Shown here piece after piece: positions 1-5,848 of a DNA stretch of 9,688 nucleotides; position 1 is the stretch's first letter; each line of letters begins with the position of its first letter. The notes beneath the pieces are model-generated. The model ran no database searches and was not told the origin of the DNA. It saw only the letters and a list, made by a program, of their open reading frames with translations. A program made the position numbers and the translations under genes. The stretch is from SAR202 cluster bacterium (GTDB taxonomy: Bacteria; Chloroflexota; Dehalococcoidia; Lucifugimonadales; UBA826): contig VFFY01000209.1 in NCBI GenBank assembly GCA_009392675.1, forward strand, positions 1 to 9,688, in the 5' to 3' direction.

Positions 1-33
1 CCAAATTTACTGTCGAATTATTTCAACCATATA

Positions 34-1104
34 TCACGTATTTACACCGCCTCTCCTTAGAAATGGAGGAAGATCTAGGGAATCTTCATTTATTTCCACT
101 TTATTGACGGCCTCAACTGTTCTAGCAATGTCGCGTTGCAGTAAAGTATCGGTAGTAGGAAACCCTGTCGCTATGATAGTAATCTTGATTTCATTTTCCA
201 TTTTGTGGTCCGTGGTCATACCAAATATTATGTTCGCTTCAGGATCAACTACCCTTTGTATAACTTCCGCCGCTTCATGAAGTTCTGAAAGTTTGAGGTC
301 ACTGCCACCCGTTATATTGAACAAAACTCCAGTAGCTCCTTCTATCGAAACATCCATCAAAGGATTAGTAATGGCCTCTTGTGCTGCATCACGAGATCTT
401 GTGGGTCCAGAAGCATGCCCGATCGACATCCAGGCTGGTCCCGCATCCCTCATTATGCTCTGTACATCGGCGAAGTCCAAATTTATTTCGCCTGGGTTAG
501 TAATAAGCTCTGTTATTGATTGAACTCCCAGCCTTAAAACATCATCCGCTAATCTGAATGCATTTTCTGCCGACACTTCCTCTTGGGAAATAATACTAAG
601 CCTTTGGTTGGGTATAACTAGTAAGGTATCTACATTGGTTTGTAATTTTTCTATGCCAGTTTGAGCCTGGTTCGATCTCCTTATACCCTCAAATGCAAAT
701 GGTCTTGTCACTACCCCAACCGTTAAAGCACCAGTTTCCTGAGCTATTTCTGCTATCACTGGTGCAGCTCCTGTACCCGTACCTCCCCCCATTCCTGCCG
801 CTATGAAAACCATATTAGAATCTCTTATCACATCATATATTTCTTCCCTACTCTCTTCAGCAGAAGCAGAACCTTTATCAGGATCTCCACCAACGCCCAT
901 TCCTTGAGTCAGTTGTTCTCCGATCCTTATCCTGTTAGGAACATCGCTTTTCATTAAAGCCTGAATATCGGTATTCATGACAATATATTCAACACCCGAA
1001 ATTCTCTCTCTAAACATGCGAGAGACCGCATTGGAGCCACCTCCTCCTACTCCGATAACTTTAATTCTGGCCACTCCCTCTAATTCCCTACCACTTATAG
1101 TCAT
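34..1104 (-). CDS. ftsZ: Cell division GTPase FtsZ
   Basis: FtsZ is a tubulin-like GTPase that polymerises into the cytoplasmic Z-ring at the division site. Seen here: a glycine-rich N-terminal nucleotide loop (GVGGGGSNAV, residues about 18-27), the tubulin signature GMGGGTGTG (104-112), and the T7 loop NLDFAD (208-213), whose acidic residues complete the GTPase site of the neighbouring subunit. After the core ends near ITIIATGF (308-315) there is a short linker of about 28 residues. The conserved C-terminal peptide DLPPFLRR (344-351) follows; it is the family's docking site for FtsA and other partners. The total of 356 residues is at the short end for FtsZ. I chose the ATG at 1102-1104 because GGAGG lies 5 bases upstream; the frame can be extended four codons to a TTG at 1116, but that would place the ribosome binding site inside the gene. 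It is the last gene of the rsmH-ftsA-ftsZ operon, 35 bases after ftsA. Identity is certain. Confidence 0.98.
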   Translation of the reverse strand: MTISGRELEGVARIKVIGVGGGGSNAVSRMFRERISGVEYIVMNTDIQALMKSDVPNRIRIGEQLTQGMGVGGDPDKGSASAEESREEIYDVIRDSNMVFIAAGMGGGTGTGAAPVIAEIAQETGALTVGVVTRPFAFEGIRRSNQAQTGIEKLQTNVDTLLVIPNQRLSIISQEEVSAENAFRLADDVLRLGVQSITELITNPGEINLDFADVQSIMRDAGPAWMSIGHASGPTRSRDAAQEAITNPLMDVSIEGATGVLFNITGGSDLKLSELHEAAEVIQRVVDPEANIIFGMTTDHKMENEIKITIIATGFPTTDTLLQRDIARTVEAVNKVEINEDSLDLPPFLRRGGVNT

Positions 1105-1109
1105 ATATG

Positions 1110-1114
1110 CCTCC
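1110..1114 (-). promoter_or_regulatory. Strong ribosome binding site of ftsZ
   Basis: The minus strand reads GGAGG here, five bases before the ATG at 1104. This is the best Shine-Dalgarno match among the division genes of the window and decides the ftsZ start in favour of ATG over the TTG at 1116. ftsA upstream has a TTG start and no comparable site, which would favour more FtsZ than FtsA from one transcript (inference). Confidence 0.8.
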
Positions 1115-1139
1115 AAAAAAACAAAATACCCATTACAAC

Positions 1140-2396
1140 CTAACCCAACCTTAAACCATTCATTAATCTTCTCAAAAATCCCGATTTTTCTATAGTATCT
1201 TTAATACCCAACTGCCTTTCTGCCGAACCTTCAGAACGAAAGGCATGTAATACCATCCCTACCGCAGTTGCATAGCAAGGTTCTCTTAACTCATCAGTCA
1301 TTTTCATGAGAAAATTTGGGATTCCTCTTCTTACCTGGCAATTCGGTATAAATTGCTCCGCCATTTCATAGAAACCAGGTAACTGCGATGCGCCACCAGT
1401 TATATAAACCAAAGAATTAGGATTCTCTTTCAACCCCCCCTGCTGCAATTTCAAATCTACCAATCGAATAAGTTCCATAGCTCGTTCCCTCATCAACTGG
1501 CATATGTCCCTCCTTCTTATTTCGATATTGGCTGAAGACCCGACAGGTGAAATCGGCACGGCTTCCATTAAATCCACGGCAGACAAATTGGTATGGCCGT
1601 ATCTTAATTTAACGTCTTCTGCGTCTGCGAAGTCCACATTATAAGTCAAACAAATATCGTTAGTGAACTGGAATCCCCCGACAGGAATGACAGCAGTGTA
1701 AACAACACTTCCATTCCTAAACAAAGCAATATCAGTGGTTCCTCCACCAATATCAACAACAGCCGATCCAATATCTTTTTCTGTTTGTGTCAATATAGAT
1801 TCGCTACTAGCAAATGGCTCCAATACCATCGACTTTAATTCTATTCCTGACAACGTTACTGCCTCTCTCAATTTATCAGCTATATAGGAATCAGCTGTAA
1901 TTAAATGAGTTGTAACTTCCAATCCAGTTACATGCATCCCTACAGGGTTTTTTATACCGTTGTGCCCATCAACACCATAATGGATAGGTAAGGAATGAAT
2001 AATTGCCCTACCTGGTATCTGCAATCCTTCTGAAACCATAGAGGGGATCTTAGCGAATTCATCTAATGTCACAACCCCTTGTCTCCCAATATCTGGAAAA
2101 TGATCAACCCTGTTCTCATATGCAATATGGGACCCAGTGATACCCACATATGCAGACTTAACATCCATCCCCACATCAGCACGAATCTCGTTCATAGTTC
2201 TCCGAATGGCCTGGCTTGTCGCATTGGCATCCACCACATTACCCTTTGTGACACCAGAGGAAGGAACTACACTGTAAGAAACTATTTCAGGGAATCCACC
2301 TCGAGATTTGCGAGCTAGAATTGTACATACTTTAGTGCTCCCAACATCTATGGCTGCGATTAATTCTGAGTCAATTTTCGTGGATCCCTGATTCAA
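1140..2396 (-). CDS. ftsA: Cell division protein FtsA
   Basis: FtsA is an actin-fold ATPase that binds the FtsZ tail and anchors the Z-ring to the inner face of the membrane. Seen here, in order: the phosphate-1 motif IDVGSTKV (16-23); the FtsA-specific 1C (SHS2) region, including SLPIHYGVDG and NPVGMHVTGLE (about 135-160); the phosphate-2 motif VVDIGGGTTDIALF (213-226); and the adenosine motif VYITGGASQLPGF (330-342). The last 15 or so residues (SGFLRRLMNGLRLG) form a basic amphipathic helix like the family's membrane-targeting sequence. Length 418 matches the family. The start is TTG at 2396-2394, overlapping the TGA of rsmH (TTGA), so translation is probably coupled to rsmH. I see no in-frame ATG that keeps the phosphate-1 motif. 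ftsZ follows 35 bases downstream. Confidence 0.97.
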   Translation of the reverse strand: MNQGSTKIDSELIAAIDVGSTKVCTILARKSRGGFPEIVSYSVVPSSGVTKGNVVDANATSQAIRRTMNEIRADVGMDVKSAYVGITGSHIAYENRVDHFPDIGRQGVVTLDEFAKIPSMVSEGLQIPGRAIIHSLPIHYGVDGHNGIKNPVGMHVTGLEVTTHLITADSYIADKLREAVTLSGIELKSMVLEPFASSESILTQTEKDIGSAVVDIGGGTTDIALFRNGSVVYTAVIPVGGFQFTNDICLTYNVDFADAEDVKLRYGHTNLSAVDLMEAVPISPVGSSANIEIRRRDICQLMRERAMELIRLVDLKLQQGGLKENPNSLVYITGGASQLPGFYEMAEQFIPNCQVRRGIPNFLMKMTDELREPCYATAVGMVLHAFRSEGSAERQLGIKDTIEKSGFLRRLMNGLRLG

Positions 2397-3307
2397 GCTA
2401 TTTTCTCGACTATTCTCAATTTGGCACTTCTACTTCGGGGGTTAAAAGTTACCTCTTCTAAAGTAGGAATTTTTACTTTTTTTGTAACAATCCTAAGACG
2501 GGACTGATGGTCACATACACAAAAGGGAATTCGCGTCGAACATATACAATCCAAGGACTCTTTTTTAAAAAACTGTTTTACAATTCTATCTTCGAGGGAA
2601 TGATATGTTAGTACTACAAATTTTCCCCTGTCCACGAGCAAATCAAGACCTGAGGACAAACCTTTATTTATGTTCTCAAATTCCTGATTAACCGCTATTC
2701 GTAAAGCTTGAAAAACTTTTGTCGCTGGATGCCTTCTTGATTTCCCCCGTCTGCCTACTGTCTCTTGCACAATCTTCGCAAGCTTACCCGTAGTCAAAAT
2801 AGGCCTATTTTGACACACAGCCTTTGCAATACGTTTTGCAGCTTTCTCTTCTCCGAAATTTAAAAAAATATTAGTTAATTGATCTCTTTCAAAAGTATTT
2901 ACCACCTCGGCAGCCGGTACCCCCCTTGATTGGTTATATCTCATATCTAACATCTCATCATTCCTAAAACTAAACCCTCTTCCTAAAGTCTCTAATTGCA
3001 TGGATGATAACCCCAAGTCCAACAGTATCCCCCCAACAGGCTCTACTCCTGCTTCGTGGGCCAAAACCGTCATATCTGCGTAATTGCCATTAACTAACAG
3101 GGCCCGATTATTAAATGTTTGAAACCTTCCCTTGGACATTGCAAGAGAATCGGCATCAAGATCAATACCAAAAACCCTCCTGTCCGGGTATCTTTCAAGT
3201 AGGGCTGAAGAATGACCTCCTAACCCAAAGGTACCGTCAATTAACCATCCTTCTGGACTAGCTTCAAAGGCTTTCAAAACCTCCGAAACCATTACGGGCA
3301 TGTGCAT
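2393..3307 (-). CDS. rsmH: 16S rRNA (cytosine-1402-N4) methyltransferase RsmH
   Basis: RsmH (MraW) transfers a methyl group from S-adenosylmethionine to N4 of C1402 in 16S rRNA, in the P site of the small subunit. Seen here: the N-terminal HMPVMVSEVL; SAM motif DGTFGLGGHS (24-33); GIDLDADSL (47-55); GILLDLGLSSMQLE (93-106); RGFSFRNDEMLDMRYN (110-125); the catalytic-region motif YHSLEDRIVKQFF (235-247); a CxC...CxC cluster at 254-265; and the C-terminal NPRSRSAKLRIVEK (289-302). I chose the ATG at 3307, which gives 304 residues and starts where family members start. The frame is open for another 36 codons up to a TTG at 3415 (in-frame ATGs at 3394 and 3352), but that extension resembles nothing I know. 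No strong ribosome binding site settles it. It heads the rsmH-ftsA-ftsZ operon, with no mraZ before it. Confidence 0.96.
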   Translation of the reverse strand: MHMPVMVSEVLKAFEASPEGWLIDGTFGLGGHSSALLERYPDRRVFGIDLDADSLAMSKGRFQTFNNRALLVNGNYADMTVLAHEAGVEPVGGILLDLGLSSMQLETLGRGFSFRNDEMLDMRYNQSRGVPAAEVVNTFERDQLTNIFLNFGEEKAAKRIAKAVCQNRPILTTGKLAKIVQETVGRRGKSRRHPATKVFQALRIAVNQEFENINKGLSSGLDLLVDRGKFVVLTYHSLEDRIVKQFFKKESLDCICSTRIPFCVCDHQSRLRIVTKKVKIPTLEEVTFNPRSRSAKLRIVEKIA

Positions 3308-3442
3308 AGTGCAGCCAGATTTAGGGTTCAATCCGAAGATCCTATTACCCATGTTAGAATGCGATGAGAACACACCAGTTCTAAACACCCACATAGACCT
3401 AAACAATTCTGACAATTCAACCGAGTTTTTTGCAAGGGATTT

Positions 3443-3451
3443 TTATCCACA
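3443..3451 (+). promoter_or_regulatory. Candidate DnaA box (TTATCCACA)
   Basis: The nine bases match the classical consensus DnaA-binding site exactly. It is single: I noticed no second perfect copy in the window and no AT-rich unwinding region with box clusters, so an origin is unlikely. Its place in the divergent promoter region, upstream of the rsmH-ftsA-ftsZ operon, would suit DnaA-linked transcription control, but one 9-mer can occur by chance. Confidence 0.35.
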
Positions 3452-3476
3452 CTTACGACCATTTTAGCGTTTTACC

Positions 3477-3481
3477 AAGGA
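3477..3481 (+). promoter_or_regulatory. Ribosome binding site of the MogA-like gene
   Basis: AAGGA sits seven bases before the ATG at 3489, a good Shine-Dalgarno distance that supports this start. Confidence 0.6.
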
Positions 3482-3488
3482 TATAATC

Positions 3489-4010
3489 ATGACAACCTCA
3501 AGGCAAGATGATAACCCCCACTTTTATGCCGGTATCTTAACTATAAGTGATTCAGGAGCTATCGGGGAAAGGATTGATCTAAGTGGAAGAAAAATAAGCG
3601 AGATGGTTGAAACCGCCGGTTTTAAAGAAAGACTTAAAGATATCATACCCGATGAAGTTCGGATTATTTCTGAAAAATTAATTGACTGGTCTGACGGAGG
3701 GGAGGTCGACATTATCCTAACGTCAGGCGGAACAGGGCTAGGACCACGAGACGTCACACCTGAGGCAACGAAGAATATTTTGGAAATGGAAATTCCTGGA
3801 ATCGGGGAGGCGATGAGAATAAAAACCCTAGATCGTACCCCGTTCGCTATTTTGAGTAGGTCAACCGCCGGGATAAGATCTGGCTGTCTTATCGTTAATC
3901 TACCGGGTAGTCCGAAAGGAGTGGAAGAATGCCTGGATGTGATAATGGAATCTTTACCACATGCTTTGGAAATGATAAGGGGCTGGAAAACACATAAAGA
4001 ACCCAATTAA
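3489..4010 (+). CDS. mogA: MogA/MoaB-family molybdenum cofactor protein
   Basis: Family members bind molybdopterin and, in the MogA type, adenylylate it before molybdate insertion in molybdenum cofactor synthesis; they act in the cytoplasm, usually as trimers. Seen here: the early strand YAGILTISDSGAIGERID (13-30); the signature TSGGTGLGPRDVTPEAT (78-94); PGIGEAMR (103-110); and SRSTAGIRSGCLIVNLPGSP (123-142), which together cover the molybdopterin-binding pocket. Length 173 fits single-domain MogA/MoaB proteins, with no MoeA or CinA domain attached. No other cofactor gene is nearby, so the pathway must be encoded elsewhere or the protein serves another role. The split between MogA (adenylyltransferase) and MoaB (often of unclear role) cannot be made from motifs alone. 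trmD follows after 40 bases on the same strand. Confidence 0.88.
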   Translation: MTTSRQDDNPHFYAGILTISDSGAIGERIDLSGRKISEMVETAGFKERLKDIIPDEVRIISEKLIDWSDGGEVDIILTSGGTGLGPRDVTPEATKNILEMEIPGIGEAMRIKTLDRTPFAILSRSTAGIRSGCLIVNLPGSPKGVEECLDVIMESLPHALEMIRGWKTHKEPN

Positions 4011-4050
4011 CCAACTGAACCGTAGGAATTACTCCTCAAAGAAAAACATC

Positions 4051-4779
4051 ATGAAATTCCACATATTTACTTTATTCCCTAAACTGTTTGAAAGCCCCCT
4101 AGAAGAAGGGGTCATTGGACGAGCTTTGAAATCTGGTTTGGTCCAGATAAACATCAACAACATCAGAGATCATTCAGTTGACAGGCACGGAACAGTAGAT
4201 GATTACCCTTTCGGTGGTGGCCCTGGTATGTTGCTAAAACCAGAACCTATTTTTAAATCGGTGCAGTCCAACATAGAACAAAACAGGATAAAACCTGATT
4301 CCCCTTTAATTTTACTGTCTCCCCAAGGACGACAATTCAATCAAAACATAGCAAAGGAACTTTCACTACATGAGGAAATATCTTTAATCTGCGGACGGTA
4401 TGAAGGTTTTGATGAAAGAATTCGATGCAATCTGATCACAGACGAAATCAGTATTGGTGATTTTGTGCTTAGTGGCGGAGAAATTCCTGCCATGGCTATT
4501 ATCGATTCAGTATCTCGCCTACTTCCTGGCGTTATCAATAGTTCGGATTCTGCAAAAAATGATTCGTTTTATGACGGTTTATTACAGTACCCACAGTATA
4601 CAAGGCCTGCTGAGTATCAAGGAATGAAAGTTCCTCAGATCCTTTTGTCGGGAAACCACTCTGAAATAGAAAAATGGCGAAGGAGAGAGTCTCTGAAAAA
4701 AACCAAACTCCAAAGGCCAGATCTGATATCGTCACTTTCCCTTAGTGAGGACGAGAGAACATTCTTAGAAAATATTTAA
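4051..4779 (+). CDS. trmD: tRNA (guanine-37-N1) methyltransferase TrmD
   Basis: TrmD methylates N1 of G37 next to the anticodon, which prevents +1 frameshifting, using S-adenosylmethionine bound in a trefoil knot; it works as a dimer. Seen here: the family N-terminus MKFHIFTLFPKLFESP; DYPFGGGPGM (51-60); the knot segments LSPQGRQFNQ (89-98), CGRYEGFDERI (114-124) and SIGDFVLSGGE (134-144); the arginine of SRLLPGV (about 156); and DGLLQYPQYTRP (175-186). The first aspartate of that last segment corresponds to the proposed general base of the family. The C-terminal GNHSEIEKWRRRESLKKT (201-218) is the usual tRNA-contact helix. Length 242 is normal. Only a weak purine-rich stretch precedes the ATG. 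The gene normally sits with rpsP, rimM and rplS; none is next to it here. Confidence 0.97.
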   Translation: MKFHIFTLFPKLFESPLEEGVIGRALKSGLVQININNIRDHSVDRHGTVDDYPFGGGPGMLLKPEPIFKSVQSNIEQNRIKPDSPLILLSPQGRQFNQNIAKELSLHEEISLICGRYEGFDERIRCNLITDEISIGDFVLSGGEIPAMAIIDSVSRLLPGVINSSDSAKNDSFYDGLLQYPQYTRPAEYQGMKVPQILLSGNHSEIEKWRRRESLKKTKLQRPDLISSLSLSEDERTFLENI

Positions 4780-4862
4780 TAGTAGCTGTAAATCCTTAAG
4801 TCGGATCAGAATTTCTGCTATCGTTCTAAAAATAAAAAGCCGAATCAATACCCAAAAAGAAC

Positions 4863-4868
4863 AGGGAG
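4863..4868 (+). promoter_or_regulatory. Ribosome binding site of the argF-like gene
   Basis: AGGGAG lies eight bases before the ATG at 4877. It supports this start, and the N-terminus it gives (GKDFLTIHDL) has the usual form for ornithine carbamoyltransferases. The 97-base gap before it (4780-4876) shows no recognisable ARG box or terminator. Confidence 0.65.
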
Positions 4869-4876
4869 AAAGCTGA

Positions 4877-5791
4877 ATGATAGGCAAAGACTTTTTGACA
4901 ATTCATGATTTGGAACCCGGAGGGGTTATTGATTTGGTGCAAAAAGCGGATTTAATGAAGAAATCCTCACCTCCACAAGTACTGGCAAACAAAACTGTGG
5001 CCTTGCTATTCGAAAAGCCTTCACTCAGGACTAGGGTTAGCTTTGAAGTGGGGGTTAAACAAATGGGCGGCTCATGTATATTTTTAAGCAATGCAGAGAT
5101 TGGGCTAGGTGTGAGGGAACCTGTAGCAGATGTAGCTAGAGTCTTAGACAGATTGGTGGATTGTATAGTTGCTCGAGTTTTTTCACATAATAGTTTAATA
5201 GAATTGGCAAATAACACTGACCTACCGGTAATAAATGCCCTTTCCGATAAAGGCCATCCTTGCCAAGCCATGGGGGACTGTCTCACGGTATACGAGCATA
5301 AAGGGAAACTGGAAGGTTTGAAGGTAGCTTTCATAGGGGACGGAAACAACATAGCAGGAAGTTTAGCTCTAGCCTGTTCAGATGCCGGGATGGATTTTTC
5401 TATTTCTTCCCCAGAACAATACCAATTACCAATAGAAATTTGGAAGTCGGCTCAAGAAATTTCTAAAACCAAAGGCACCACGCTTATGTGGACACCGGAT
5501 CCAGAAGAGGCTGCAAAAGAAGCTGATGTGATATACACCGATGTCTGGGTGAGTATGGGAGATGAGGAAGAAAAAAATGAAAGGTTAGAGACCTTTGCGC
5601 CATACCAAGTAAATGAATCCCTAGTAGAATACGCTAAACCGGACTTTCTATTCATGCATGATATGCCGGCCCACAGGGAAGAGGAAATTTCACAAAACAT
5701 GCTTGACCATAAAAATTCTGTTGTATACCAACAAGCTGAAAACCGACTTCATGCCCAAAAAACCATAATATCTGAATTAGTTTCAGGCTAA
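4877..5791 (+). CDS. argF: Ornithine carbamoyltransferase-like protein with altered catalytic loop
   Basis: The family joins carbamoyl phosphate and ornithine to give citrulline in arginine synthesis, as cytoplasmic trimers. Seen here: the carbamoyl-phosphate loop FEKPSLRTRVSFE (45-57), with Leu where S-T-R-T is most usual; FSHNSLIEL (102-110); HPCQ (127-130) with the following MGDCLTVYE; the second-domain glycine loop GDGNN (155-159); and DVWVSMGDE (222-230), the ornithine-binding SMG loop. The odd part is residues 261-265, HDMPA. The family consensus is HCLPA, whose cysteine takes part in ornithine binding and catalysis; here codon 262 (5660-5662) is GAT, Asp. Length 304 is typical and the frame is intact. 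The SMG loop favours ornithine over acetyl- or succinyl-ornithine as substrate. It could be an active lineage variant or a transcarbamoylase of different specificity. No other arginine gene is in the window. Confidence 0.9.
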   Translation: MIGKDFLTIHDLEPGGVIDLVQKADLMKKSSPPQVLANKTVALLFEKPSLRTRVSFEVGVKQMGGSCIFLSNAEIGLGVREPVADVARVLDRLVDCIVARVFSHNSLIELANNTDLPVINALSDKGHPCQAMGDCLTVYEHKGKLEGLKVAFIGDGNNIAGSLALACSDAGMDFSISSPEQYQLPIEIWKSAQEISKTKGTTLMWTPDPEEAAKEADVIYTDVWVSMGDEEEKNERLETFAPYQVNESLVEYAKPDFLFMHDMPAHREEEISQNMLDHKNSVVYQQAENRLHAQKTIISELVSG

Positions 5792-5848
5792 ACCCTCAGT
5801 GTTTATTTCCAATTAAAAACACAAATCTGTAAATTTAGGCTAACTGAT

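Larger units (their letters stand above)
3308..3488. promoter_or_regulatory. Divergent intergenic region between rsmH and the MogA-like gene
   Basis: This 181-base stretch (or 73 bases if rsmH starts at the upstream TTG) separates two divergent transcription units, so it should hold promoters for both. I could not find a convincing -35/-10 pair on either strand. A perfect DnaA-box sequence lies at 3443-3451. A TATAAT at 3482-3487 is too close to the ATG at 3489 to serve as that gene's -10 box with a normal leader. Confidence 0.5.

Noticed and set aside
3482..3487. TATAAT as a -10 promoter box for the MogA-like gene
   Set aside because: It ends one base before the ATG, so a transcript would start inside the gene, and no TTGACA-like sequence lies about 17 bases upstream.
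3524..4006. Long open frame opposite the MogA-like gene
   Set aside because: It mirrors a gene with clear family motifs, its product has no recognisable domain, and it has the Ser/Ile/Pro-rich look of an antisense shadow.
4780..4876. 97-base gap before the argF-like gene as an arginine-responsive leader
   Set aside because: I found no ARG-box-like palindrome, leader peptide rich in arginine codons, or stable hairpin.
4903..5352. Open frame of about 149 codons opposite the argF-like gene
   Set aside because: Low-complexity, unrecognisable product fully inside a well-supported gene; no ribosome binding site seen.
5799..5822. Inverted repeat GTGTTT...AAACAC between argF and der as a terminator
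   Set aside because: The stem is only six mostly A-T pairs with a 12-base loop and no following T run; too weak for a rho-independent terminator.
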